Origin: Mucidula mucida
Taxonomy: Eukaryota; Basidiomycota; Agaricomycetes; Agaricales; Physalacriaceae
Length of the DNA: 64,000 bases
Direction: 5' to 3'
NCBI GenBank assembly: GCA_015501055.1
Contig: JADNYV010000038.1
Coordinates: 124,001 to 188,000 of the forward strand
The translations under genes were made by a program, and so were the position numbers. Position 1 is the first letter of the stretch; the number at the start of each line of letters is the position of its first letter. The notes beneath the pieces were generated by a model, which was not told where the DNA came from, searched no databases, and worked only from the letters and a program-made list of their open reading frames with translations. Below are positions 11,087-22,961 of this stretch, piece after piece.

Positions 11087-12033
11087 ATATGGTTTAAGGT
11101 TTGACTTCCTCTAAAAGATGGCCCAATTCAGCCGGTGCTTTGTCTCTCTCATTGCCTGAGAACATTTATCCATTTGTACAGCAATCCATTCAGCGGTTAG
11201 ATATTACATGTAAAAAATGCTTTTATCCATCCATTGTTTTGATCAGCATACAGACAAAAATAATCCAAAAACTTACTGCATAATATAAATGAGTTTAAGG
11301 AGAAAACACAATAACATTTGAAGACTCTAATTAATAGCTGCCTGCCCACTTGGACCTTTCTCCCAATCCTCATCTTTGTTGTTGTGGTTTTTGTCATCCT
11401 CATCCTTATTGTCAACATTGCAAAGAGCTTCATGCATATATGAGGACTTTGTAAGCCAACTTTTACCCTTCCCGCTGCAAGCTTGAGTTGTCTAAGCAGA
11501 CAACTTCTTAGTTGAACACTTGGGATATGACATATACCCTCTTCTAACACAGAAAGCTTGCTTGTTCTTAATTGTTGAAATGATTGTTTTCTTTGTCACC
11601 CAGTTTTTTGGGTAGCAAGCCATGTATGAATGCTATTTAAGTACCTAAGGAATACTGTTAGATATATATAGAAAGCATTAAAAAAACAAATACCCCTTGG
11701 CATATAACTTGCTAACCTTCTTCGCAGGTTGTTTATGCCAGTCTAAGCTCAAATCAAAGCCAAGCTGCCCAATGTAGTTGTGCAGATTACGCTGTGAAGG
11801 GACAGAGAGTAAGCAATAAAAAAGTGCCAAATGGAGAGAAGAAGAGTTCATCAGATACAAGGATTCTGGATCAACTCCAGTAAAAATGCTGTTCAGGTGT
11901 GTCCAGGCATTAACAGAATTGACAAAACATAGTGACAGCAAAAATTAATGTCCACCATAAAATAGGAAATCACCCCTTTAATACTAGCATTTTCCGCCAA
12001 AGGATTTATTGGCCATTTAACAAGTGAAATAAG
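11087..12033. other. No recognisable gene; probably part of the CACTA remnant
   Basis: AT-rich sequence between the gypsy element and the Tnp2 region. Short frames on both strands have no recognisable domain. It may contain the decayed N-terminal exons of the downstream transposase. Confidence 0.35.
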
Positions 12034-14100
12034 ATGTGCTGGCCTATTCTTATATTCCTCTACAATCTTCCTCTGAAGATCCAATTTTGGCTCAAATTCA
12101 TTCTTTGTATTGGTATAGTTTTTGGACCAAATAAGCCCAAGGATTTCAATCCTTTCCTGTGGCCCTTAGTTGAAGAACTTCTCAAACTTGCTGTTAGAGT
12201 TGCTGTCTTTTATGGAGAAGACATGTTTCTTCTTCAAGCTCACCTCATTTGCGTTTTTGGGAATATACCAGCAGTCTCAATGATAATGCATATAAAGGGT
12301 TATAATGGCAAGGTTCCCTGCCGCATGTGTACCATTCCTGCAGTACACATTCTTGGAGGTGGAACTACCCACTATGTGCCACTGGATTGGTCCCAGCATC
12401 TGGATGTCATAAATGACCCCAACATCACCCCATGCTTTGATTCTGCCAAGCTTTTGCTTCACACTCAGAACAAGTTTGTGTGCCAGGCTTGTGAAATTGA
12501 ACTAGCTGATACCTCAACAGTGGCGAACAACCTATCCAAGCAGTATGAGATCAATAGTGTTCCTATCCTGGCTACTCTGCATTCACTTTCCTTTCCGATC
12601 TGCTTTTCTTATAATTTCATGCATCTCATTTATGAGAATGTCATAAAGAACCTTGTACTCTTGTGGACGGGAAACTTCAAAGGCATGGATGAAGGTACCG
12701 GTGCCTATTAGATCATGCCAAACATTTGGAACACTATTGGAGAAGCCATTGCCACATCTGGTAAAACAATCCCCTCTGCATTCACAGCAAGCCCTCTCAA
12801 TGTCTCAACCAAGAAGCAAGCCTGTACTGCCGATACATGGTTGTTTTGGCTGCTGTACCTTGGACCTGTTCTACTTTTGCGGTGGTTCAAGGAACAGTGC
12901 TACTATAATTATTTTATTAATTTGGTATAGCTTATTCATATCTGTGTTTGCTTTGATCTGGACCAAGACAACATTTGTACCATTTAGACGGGATTCATCA
13001 CATGGGTTGAAACATATGAACAGTCAGTCAAGATGTTTTTACACTGTACCAGTCTCTAATTTTTGGATAGACTGTATTATCAGCATGATCCATCTTGCTT
13101 ACCTTTATATTCCATTATGATTCACGCGCTTTTGTATATAGCAGACAGTATTAAGAAGGCCGGGCCTCTTTGAACATTATGGGCATTTCCTATGGAACGG
13201 TACTGTGGGTTTCTCAAGAAAGCTATTACAAGTCACTGCTTTCCATGGGCCCAACTTGATAATCACACTATTTATCTAGCTCAAATCGCTCAATGCGTGC
13301 TCTCTATAATCTCAATAAAACAATCTCACTTAAATGTGCTTAACACCAAACCAAATGTTCTCACATCTCGACTATAAGTTGATACATAATTTTACAGAAA
13401 TTACAGAAAATTTATACTGCTTCAGATCCCCAAGCACTACTCTCACCAAAAAAAGTCCTTCCGGTCTTTGAGAGCATCAAACACAAGATTCTTATTCATT
13501 TTGTCACACACTTCGGTTGTGATCTAATGATAGGGAAGAACAAGACCACAATAGCAGAACTGTGCGCTGTGTGGAATCCCAATACTAGTGATCAATGGGC
13601 GCATGTACAATAACTACAGGGTGTGATGACATGTATGCATCCAAGCCTCTTGTCAACACAGAGGACCGGCGGGATCCAACGTTCATCTGCGTACGTGACA
13701 CATCCTAACTTCCGATACACTCATGTTTTCCGCTGACATGCATATCTGTGTAGTACGACCAGCTTATTAATCAAAATGCGCGCCAAATAGATGATGATAA
13801 GGACTACGAGGTCCAGCACTTATACAATCAGCTGAAGAATATCTTTGTTGTGCAGCTACCGGCAATTCCACGGCTTAATCATCCCCACACCGCATACATA
13901 CTTGCTGGCATTCAAAATTACCCAGTGACTGCATAAAACTCACTAGATATGCCATACTACAAGAAGAAGGGCACTTACGAGATTGTGAATATGACAATGG
14001 TTCAATGCTTAGTAGGACGTGTCCAGGTAAAGAACACATTGTGGGCTATTATTGACCGTAGTGGTGTACTTGGTGGATCGTTCTATGTACCTGAAGACTG
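12034..14100 (+). pseudogene. CACTA/EnSpm-type transposase (Tnp2 family), decayed
   Basis: Several collinear blocks match the fungal Tnp2 family (a DDE-type nuclear transposase). They are FGPNKPKDFNPFLWPLVEEL (about 12120-12180), a zinc-finger-like block VPCRMCTIPAVHI with THYVPLDWS, and IGEAIATSGKTIPSAF (12735-12780). WLFWLLYLGPVLLLRWFKE follows, then the hallmark AFPMERYCGFLKKAI (about 13185-13225). A late block with YEIVNMTMVQCLVGRVQ lies near 13980-14030. Stops and frame changes separate the blocks (for example after FINLV at about 12928, and before TGFITWVETYEQ), so it is a relic. CACTA-type terminal repeats were not identified. Confidence 0.82.
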
Positions 14101-14181
14101 AAAAATTTCATCCGTAGGCGTGTGATCATTGATCATCTGTTGGTCAAAAACTTCTTATATTAACCCATTCTGACTTGGAAC
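14101..14181. other. Short flank before nested transposon block
   Basis: Ends in the direct repeat CTTGGAAC (14174-14181), which recurs at 26472-26479 and marks the outermost insertion of the nested block. Confidence 0.6.
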
Positions 14182-14784
14182 AGGACCCCCGAATATAGGT
14201 GGGAAGGCGGAATCACATTTTCAGAATTTCCTATGAAAAGTTCAGACCGGCGGCGGGAAATTTTTTAAATTTTGCTCAATTATGTCCGGCCTAAAGTACT
14301 TTTGGCAGTTTTGTTCAGACACCAGATATGGGTTGAAGTCACTAATTTTTTGCTCAGACTGTGAAATACGGCCTTAAAACATGCTCAAAAAGCTTGAACT
14401 GGCTGATATGGCCTTATAAATTGCCAGAACATGCAGTATTGTTAAGTACTTGATACTACAAGCTACTTTTAAGCTCTGTAATTGACAAGTTTTGATTAGG
14501 CAAGTGAGCTGAAAATGCGGCGGGCACTGCTAGAACTGCGAAGCGCGCATCATAAATAAATGTTGGTGTGTTCTCTTTTGGGTAGATTTGTCCACACTTT
14601 ATCCATTCAAAGGGAACCCACGTTCCCTCAATGTTGTTAATGTCAATCATGTTGGCCATAACAGTGACAGTGTAGTGAGTAGTCTTTGAAGGTCAGGAGT
14701 GCGCAAATGGTTACCGCATGCAAAATTTGGTTTCCTTATTTGACTGACTGCGCCATTTGCAATCAACCATAAAATTAGGGGCTA

Positions 14785-14997
14785 TAGCGTGTACAGGAAG
14801 GGACAGGATTGATTTTTTCTTGGTAACTGTTTCACCATGCCGGGCCTTGCCGGCCCGGGCCCTTGGTGCCTTTCCCTGTGACGTTGTGCCTGTTATGTCC
14901 GCCATCTTCGCCCACATCACCACCATCTTTACCGCTGCTGCTGCTCACACTGTCAGCCTTGCCGCCATCCCGTACACTGTGCTACTACACGCACTTA
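14785..14997 (+). repeat. Left long terminal inverted repeat
   Basis: GC-rich repeat; its inverted partner is 25927-26158. It contains the self-complementary GCCGGGCCTTGCCGGCCC block seen in both copies. Confidence 0.8.
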
Positions 14998-15332
14998 CAG
15001 CACCTTGTAAAGCAATATGCACTCTCCACAGTTTGCTCCACTCAGCATTTCTGCTCAGGCCCGGACATGTAACCTAGTTACTGGAATGTATCTCATTCAA
15101 ATTTTGTATGTATGCTCACAGTTCTTAAAGATGCAGCATACTAGAAGCTGGCAAGAGACCCTTGCTATAACATTCAACTTATCTTAGGACTTCTAGAGTT
15201 GGTGTGGTCGCGTCAACGGTTTCCTTGTACATTGCACGTAGAATTACCTTCCTAATTGGGCTCAACCCTGAGCAGAATTCCCAAGCGGAGCAAAGTGTGG
15301 AGAGTGCATATTGCTTTGCAAGGTGCTGTAGT

Positions 15333-15801
15333 AGGACCCCAGATAATACCCTAGGATGTTTAATCCCAAATTTTGAGAATTTGGGTGTTCATGTCCGGAC
15401 ATCCCCCAGGCGCTCAACCTTTGGTGCTCGGACAGGCCCCTCATGTCCGGATTTCTAGATCAGGCTTCCGGACCGGTGGATTCTGCGGGTGCCAGTGGAT
15501 TTTGCGGGTGCCAAAAATGCCCCATTGCCCTCAATCAGCCGGAATCGAAGGCTAAAGCATGTAGAATTTTCCTGCAAGGCGTAAGCCAACCTAAGCCACT
15601 GGGGCATCACTGTTTTAGGGAATGTGCATCACTCGTACTCGACATATTCAGATTTACTATAGGTCGTGTCCGGACAATGGATCTGGCTGCTTAGCCGCCC
15701 AACAGCCCCATGTCCGGATTTCAGATCAACCTGGAGTGCCAAAATCTGCAGTTTATGTCCGGATTTTGGATTGATCATCTTAGTGTATCATTTGGGGTCC
15801 T
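15333..15801. mobile_element. hAT-like MITE of the AGGACCCC family (469 bp)
   Basis: Terminal inverted repeats of about 40 bp (roughly 80% identical) start AGGACCCCA. They are flanked by a perfect 8-bp duplication GCTGTAGT (15325-15332, 15802-15809). At least five TGTCCGGA-type motifs are scattered inside. No coding capacity. Confidence 0.88.
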
Positions 15802-15809
15802 GCTGTAGT

Positions 15810-16838
15810 ACAAAAGATTTACTGGGAAAGAGGCATGGTTGGTCCCATTATGGTTTTATATCCAATCATTGCGTGGAATCACAATTGGCTCTTGGCCAAT
15901 TCTAATCTTGTTCCGCGCTCGCTTCTCTTTCCTCCCCCCGCATCGTCTGTTGTTCTTGCACTTGTACGACATCAGAACTCTTTCTCAACTTCCAAAACCA
16001 TTCCTTGCTGTATGAATTTGAGATGAGTCTACAACCTGTCAGGCTACAGGTATGATTCCTCTAATATGTGTGAGGTAGATTTATTTACCATAATTGTGTG
16101 CACAAAAACAGACTGGCAACACTTTTGGGACTCTGGGAGCTACCATGTATGTGTTGTGGTTGCCTTATCACATCTGCAACAATCATGCTGCCCTGCAGAG
16201 AAGAATACAAGATGTTTGGAGGAGTGTGGGTTTTTGATTGCGGTCATGCACTTGATGCCTATTGTGTCACCAATATTCTCAGACCATAATCTTTTCAGAG
16301 TCTTGATATTCACATGGCATCCTACAAAATGGGGCAACCTTTACAGAAAGCACCATGTTGCATTGGGAAGATGTATTCATGTTGTTCCTGTCCCCATTCC
16401 TTCTCCATTGTTTAAAGGCATCCTAATCTTCCTTTCAACAATGTGTTCTCCTCCTAGTCACATGTAGATAGACTGTGGACTTTTGCACTCAACACTCATG
16501 GGAAGTGCACATTGACGCCGTACTAGAACTGGAGCGCAACTCTGAGCAATTGTGTTCATGGAACGCTCAATAATTTGTATAATGCTGGTTATGATGTGAT
16601 TGGGCAGTTAAGAAAATTTAACTCCATACAAGCACTCAAGTATTACACGCCTGTACAATACATCTTAAAATAGATATATATGTCTTTTTAAAGTAGTCTA
16701 TAATAAATCACTGTCACTTCCAGCACTCAACAATAAAGAGTCAATTGCATCTCAACACTGTTTATTATCACATTCAGCAGGTGTTCTATTCTTGCTGATG
16801 CATTGGTAATCTCTCTTTTGTTAAATAACACTTAAGAG
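15810..16838. other. No recognisable gene
   Basis: An open frame at 16066-16467 (133 codons) shows no known domain and no clear coding signature. It could be a relic of the long-TIR element's cargo. Nothing else is seen. Confidence 0.35.
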
Positions 16839-16946
16839 CTGCTTAATACCAAGGTTTACAGCAGGATATGCTTGTAGTATATGGTAATTTGACCTAACAG
16901 TAACTGTTAGGTTGAATTAGCATATACTAAAACTGGCATTAAGCAG
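16839..16946. repeat. Imperfect palindrome (fold-back), about 108 bp
   Basis: The outer arms CTGCTTAATACCA / TGGCATTAAGCAG and an inner near-perfect 44-bp palindrome centred on TAACAGTAACTGTTA form a hairpin. It may be a small fold-back MITE. No target duplication was fixed. Confidence 0.6.
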
Positions 16947-17829
16947 ATCCCACTGATGACATTTATAAGCAATAATATCACATTGTAAGTGCTTTGACAC
17001 ATACAAGGTCTTATTAAAACCTTAATACCATAACTTTGGCCAGTCTTTCAGTGGGATACCCGTCACCAAATTCTTCATATATCATTAATGAATCATGAGC
17101 TTCCAAGTAAGTTCTTCATTGCGAGCTTTTGGTGACTTGGAAATGTTTAGGATGGTGTATTTAGGAGGAGGTCTTGCTTTAAAGGCAAGCAACCCATTTG
17201 TACTACAAATGTTGTCAGATACAGCTGAGGACTCAACACTGAGCTGAGCATGCGGCCCCAAAACAATAATGAGTGGTGGATTCTGCATATATTCTTGCCT
17301 GAATATAGACAAGCCTGTTTAATGATGAAATAATGTCATAGTAGAAAAACAGGAGTGTAGTGAATCATTGATTGATGTTGCCGCAAATATTGGTGCCTGT
17401 GCCTGCAATATTATAAGAAGAGCCTGCAACTGAAATATTTTTTGCTGTAACAAATTTAGCTGTGAATGCTGATATTCTAGAAAAGGATGAGTAAAGATAC
17501 AGTGTATTAACAAGAGTGGAAGTATGTATAAAAATGATTAAAGATAAGGCTTTGTGATTTTTTAAAGTTGAGCACCAAAGGTGCAGAAATGAGATCACAA
17601 TTACTCATAAAGGATTCATTGTGCTTGATTTGTGCAGTATACATCATGTCTCTGTAGCTTGTTTCATATTGTGAGAGCATATCAAGCAGATAATTCATTA
17701 AAGTATTAACCTAAAATGAAGCTTATATCAATATAAACATTATGATAGCAGAAACAGAATGCCTACACCCTTATTTTTAGCTCATCCACCCCACCATTGC
17801 ACTATTTTAATATTCCAGGGTTGCCAATA

Positions 17830-18050
17830 CTGTACTCTTGCAATCAATTCGTCAATTACGGGTTACAGCTGCTCAGATTTGACAAAATGTCACAGGTGTC
17901 ACTAAAAATCTCGCAAAAATTCCCCCGGCGGGGCCCCTGCCATCCTCCCGCCGCCCCGGCTATTACTATATATAGTAATCTGATGAAACCAAAATTTTGT
18001 CAGGCAGGTCACACATCACAAGGCCTGACAAATTGATTGCAAGAGTACAG
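17830..18050. mobile_element. Tc1/mariner-type MITE (221 bp)
   Basis: Terminal inverted repeats start CTGTACTCTTGCAATCAATT and match at all but one of 25 positions. They are flanked by TA on both sides (17828-17829, 18051-18052). The core is GC-rich and has no coding capacity. Confidence 0.85.
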
Positions 18051-18612
18051 TAGGTGCAAACATGAATTGGTATTGTGCGCTGCCCTAACAAAATAAGTAT
18101 GTTGTAAAGTCTTGCATTGGAAAAGAAAACCTCAATCCTCTTCTGAATGTCACTTTGGAAGAATTCAGTCTAAAAGTATACTAGTCCATTTCCGTTGATC
18201 TGTGGGAATACAAGTTCATCAGTGTAGAGATCATGTTGAAGAATTGCATGAAGGACCATTAACCAGACTTGAAGATGATAGTACATATTAATTTCCAGAA
18301 CATTGGGCTGGTCAAAAATCTTGTATGTGTTACCTATGGTGGGGGACACAACTTCGTGACAAACCCTAGTCACATTTTTGGAACTGCTAAGGCTTGGTTA
18401 TATCAGCTCTGATTTTTTTGAAACTGTGTAGATAGACTCTAATTCATTGTCTCTTCATTGTGGCTGGGACAGATTTGCTTGATATCAAGTTTTGAAAATT
18501 CAGCAGCCGATTTGACTGCTAACATGACGTCACTACTGCCGCCACGCATCTGCCTCACGTCGGATAGACAAAACTACATGCCTGAACCCTCTCTGCACCT
18601 CTCAGCAACCAT

Positions 18613-19453
18613 GCCCCGCACAAAATCTCGCTTTTTGCGCTCCCAGAACGACACTGGCCAGTATTCTGCCCTCTCATCTACTCAATCCATCCCTTCCGAG
18701 TCTGTACCTCCATTCCCAAGCCAAGCATGGTCAGATTTTGACGTCAACATGGGGAGCGTTCACAAGGATGAGCTGAAGCCAATGCTTGACGACTCAGACA
18801 ATGGCTACAGTGCCAATTCTAATAGCTTTGACTCTGATGATGAATGGGAGGCACTCACACAAATTAGTGCTCTTCCACATGACGAGCGCCGCTACAGACG
18901 CCAACAGACTGCAAAAGTGGCCATGCGATAGGCCGAATATTGAGAGGATGGACCAATTCACAAGGCTGGAGGAGCAAAGAGCATGGCGGGCAAGAAGTGG
19001 GGCCCGTACAAAGTTGGTGGTAATGCGGAAAGAACTGCTCGAAGAAAGTGTCAGAAGATTCGAGAGGAGTATGGAAATGTCAATGATCTTACCAACGGGA
19101 AGAGGGAGGAGTTGGAGAGATGCCTCACTCAGACTACACAGAAGTCTGCACCTACACAAAAGGACGGTAAACTTACTGCCTTCTTCCAACCAAAGCCACA
19201 ACGACAGCCATCTCCTGTACCCAATCTTGTTGATATCAGCAACTCGGATAACAATATCATGCCAGTCTCCCCAGCCCGCACAACAGCAGCCCAGGCAGTG
19301 CCTACCCCAGTGATGCCAGAGCCACCCCTTGCAATGGAGGAGGAGGAGTTGAGTGACAAGGCATCAGATGGTCCAGAGCAGGAGGCGGTGAATGCATCTG
19401 TAGAGGTCACAGAGGCAATCACAGAGTGGACGGAGGACATGCTGAATGACTGA
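18613..19453 (+). pseudogene. Probable N-terminal part of the TA-element transposase gene
   Basis: Starts MPRTKSRFLRSQNDTGQYSA and runs through a Ser-rich and acidic region. After a frame break near 18931 it continues with KKWGPYKVGGNAERTARRK, then KDGKLTAFFQPKPQ, then a Pro/Ala/Glu-rich tail ending EWTEDMLND. It is a low-complexity accessory region with no catalytic motif. Such N-termini precede the DDE domain in this fungal transposase group. It lies about 270 bp inside the left TIR, on the same strand as the DDE part at 22962-25395, so I infer that the two were one gene split by the inserted element between them. LTAFF resembles a PCNA-interacting (PIP) motif but lacks the leading Gln. Confidence 0.5.
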
Positions 19454-19850
19454 ACGCCTCAGTCACCTGCTGAGTTAAGATAGACCACATTCACAATTGA
19501 CAACATCACGTGCTCGTGACATGAGTGACAGTAACAGCACAAAATTCCTGGCAACCACTTCTACAGTGTGGCGCAGGGCTATTGAGCGTGCGACAGACAC
19601 TGTAGGTTACACAATATAATAATGGCATGCACTATAGCTAAATAGAAGCTGATTCAACGGTGTAATTAGGTAGTATAGGCATATCTTTGGCATAATCAGG
19701 CAGAAGAGTTCTGTGCTCGCAGAATTTCTTACTAGTCCAAGCAACTTCCGCTGCACTGAGACCCTTGGCATAAGCGTCAAGAAACCGTAACGAGCATGTT
19801 GCAAATCTACAGTAAACTTGTTACAGGGAGCTTGAAAGAGGTTACACAAC
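19454..19850. other. Spacer between opposed transposase genes
   Basis: No coding capacity recognised. The left edge of the inner, minus-strand DDE element should lie here, but I could not find matching terminal repeats. Confidence 0.35.
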
Positions 19851-22428
19851 TTACCTTCTGATAGACTCTAACAGAATAGCATCTAGGGCCTTGAGAATGT
19901 TCTGATGGAGGACATCCTCTCGAGACAATAGGGGAAACATTCTGTAGATTTGCTTTGTGTAGCCCCAGCACTGCTCGATGCAGTTAAGCTCCGGATGGTA
20001 TTTGGAAAAGAGAATGACAGTGTAGCCTCGAGGCTCACAATGCTCCTCTAGCCAAGACTTCTGATTCATGAAATCTGGCTCAGAGAACATGACCTTTCTC
20101 TGGCAACAGGTGGTAGTGGGGAGGTCACAACATGTAAATGACTTTGTGTATTTCTTGCCCTCTGCATCTCTTGTGTGAATGCAGCATTCAAGCCGGAGAG
20201 TTTTTGGATTGGGAAGTGAATGTCCATGCTTGCGTCGCTCAAAGATGAGCTTGATCATTCCCTTGAAGCTGCCATCCTTGTTGTACAGAGCCTGCGGAGT
20301 TTCATCCTTGAAAACAGTGTCCCGCATGCGGAACTGCTGTGTGATATCACCACACTTGACCTTATTAAAGTTCCATGATGGTCCAACAGTCATCTTCATT
20401 GCACTGAGGGCGTCTGGTGCACGAGCTGAGTGTATGGTTGCATTGTCATATGCAAACACATACCGCTCATTGGAATAGTCACAATCAAGGATATCCATTG
20501 CTCAGGTGGCTTGGGCAATGTTGTCCTCAACAGTTTGGTAACCATCTCGTGATTTTTCTGTGTGATGAAGAACACGGGCATTCTTGTACGTGCTGGAAAT
20601 GAACAAGCAGTCAAGAAGCAGCATTGGACCGGAGAATTGATGACCTTACCCATCAGCACGTGGCTCTTTTGACCGGAGCCATCCATAATCTGGAGAGACG
20701 AAGTCTCCAGCCATCTCACTTACACTCTCACCTTTTGGATTGATCTCAGGCCTCGCATCTGCATGTCTCCAGCCAATCTTTCGTTGATCATGCACATAGA
20801 AGGTTGATTCATTATGCCGCCAGATCACAACAACACGCCCATTGCCATATTTTGCCGCCCACTCCTTTGCATCCAGTTCAATGACAGCAACATCTGAATC
20901 CTTTCCATCCCAATAGCGGCCACATAGCTTGAATGCCTGCCACCTGGGAATAAAAACATCTTGACGGTATGCATGCACATCATCCCGCTCATGCCCATCT
21001 GAATACTGCTTCCTCTTCTTTTCCTTCCAGCGATACGACATCCAAATCATCCATTGCTGTGCTGTTGCTCTCGTGATTGTCTTCTTTACGCGTAGGCGCG
21101 CCTGGAACAAGGGACCAGCAACGTAGCGGACAACATCATTGACTGAGACCCATTTCCCTAGCGACTAGAGTTTCTTATTTTTGCAAAAGGCAGAACACCA
21201 TTTGCAAAGATTTTGTGCAAGCCCAGGCCCTTTCGACAAACACTTCTCTGCAATCTCTAGTGACTGATCAATCCACCCCTTCAGTCCTGCCTTTTTGAAC
21301 AGCCGGAGCAGCTGAAGCATGAGACCGAGACGTGCAAGAACTACACGGCCCAGCAGAGGTGGACTCTTATAGCCACGGCCAGTTTGTCAGCGAGGTTTGA
21401 GAATGTTGACGAGATTCACGATCCCAGCATCAACCTCCTCTGCAGACAGGACAGAAAGTGGTGAAGGTCTGTTTGTTTCTACTTCTACTGCTCAAAGATT
21501 TATGCCTCATCTGCATAGACAAACCATTCTTTTGAATCAGGTCTCTTGACTGCTTTAATATGAGGCGGCAGCTCAAGCGAGGTTGAGCAGATTCCTGTTG
21601 CTCATCCTTCTTTGTGTCTATCTCAAGCTCATCCAGACCAAGCTTATCTATAAGATCAACACCAAATGCCTTCAACCCCTCTTTGGCCAGCTCCTCAGGT
21701 GTCATAACATCTATTGGTGCGTCTTCAATCTCAATGCCGCCTTGCTCGAGCCCTCTCATAAGCGGATCGTCAGGTGCATCCATGTCAATATCCACGGTAT
21801 TGTGACTGCCAAAGGACAACTCGGATGCAGGAACAGAAGACACGACCGAGGCAGTGTGGGATGGGAATGCCGATGATTCACGGGATGAGGATTGGGAATG
21901 AGGGAATGAGGCAGATGGAGCGTCAAGGGTGTGTGATGTGGATGGGCCTGGAGCAGTGCTGATTTCAGATTTGTTATTGCTCTTGGTGTCTGCGAGATCA
22001 ATAACAGATGCTTCTCGTTGCACGTCTACTCTCTTTTTCTTCCAGAAATCCTGAAGAATTGTGGGTTTGACACCCAGTCTCTTGTGTTCGAGTGCTTCAT
22101 GTTCCTCTCTCTTTCTCTTTTCTGTACGCAACTCTTGTTGCCTGCACAATGACATCTCCTTTCCAATCTGAGTTAAAAGGTACTTGTTACGGCGCTGGGG
22201 CACTTGGCTTATGTGAGCTGTGGCCTCGTCAGCACCAAGCCACCAAAGTAAGTCAGCCTCGGGCATGAATGGCACATCATCTTCAGGAAGGATGATGAGA
22301 TCTTCGTCAATTTCATGAGTGTCAGTCACTGGGTCTTGGTTTCTGGACTCTCCATAGTGCTCTGAAATCAATTGCAGGTCCTGTCTAAATTTCAGCCTGT
22401 GTATCATGCAGTCTAGTACAAGAACCAC
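19851..22428 (-). pseudogene. DDE transposase of fungal IS630-like type, inner copy
   Basis: Read right to left. The N-terminal region (22428-21430) is low-complexity and acidic, with KPTILQDFWKKKRVD. The DDE part follows: KKRKQYSDGHERDDVHAYRQ; VVVIWRHNESTFYVHDQRKI (Asn where related enzymes have the first catalytic Asp); FAYDNATIHSARAPDALSAM (second Asp kept); SKYHPELNCIEQCWGYTKQI (the catalytic Glu region). The gene is interrupted by stops around 21110-21430 and 20646. In an active element this enzyme would cut the terminal repeats. It lies head-to-head with the + strand transposase starting near 22962 and appears to be an insertion into that gene. Confidence 0.82.
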
Positions 22429-22961
22429 TCAACCTCATTGATGTTCTCCACAGGCGGAGATGACTGCTGTTTCCCTTTTTTTGGCCAAATGATCTATTGC
22501 GTCGTGAGACACATCAAAGCTGTGTAACTCTTCATGCACTTGCCTTCTCTGCATATGCACCCAGGTTTTTTGTCTTGGATTTCTTGCCCTTTGTGGCCCT
22601 GGGCATGTTCTCAGATATGGGTACGTGTATGTGAATTGAACATGCGGCAGCCTTGCGGGAGTTCATACAGGCCCAGGAATGGTCCCACGAGGCCTACACG
22701 AGGCTGCGCCACACTTGTGCAAAATTTTCCGGCCAATTTTTGAAACTTTGCCATGACAATTGGGAAGTCATTCTGAGCACTTTTAGCAAAAATGTCTTAT
22801 AACTTTTTGTTCAAGATATATATACAATTTCTGCAACCTAAAAGCTCCAGTGATTGCTTTTCTCCTCATTTCTGTGGTTCCATTTTGTGCTGACATCCCG
22901 CCGTGGTGGAGAAGTAAGGGCGGGAGGGCGCTGTCACGTTAAGGTCATGTGATGTCACCAC
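22429..22961. other. Spacer between head-to-head transposases
   Basis: No gene recognised. The right edge of the inner minus-strand element should lie here. Terminal repeats were not resolved. Confidence 0.35.

Noticed and set aside
14757..15077. An Ala/Cys-rich protein encoded near 14.8-15.1 kb
   Set aside because: The frame coincides with the long terminal inverted repeat and also appears, altered, in the inverted copy near 26 kb; it is repeat DNA.
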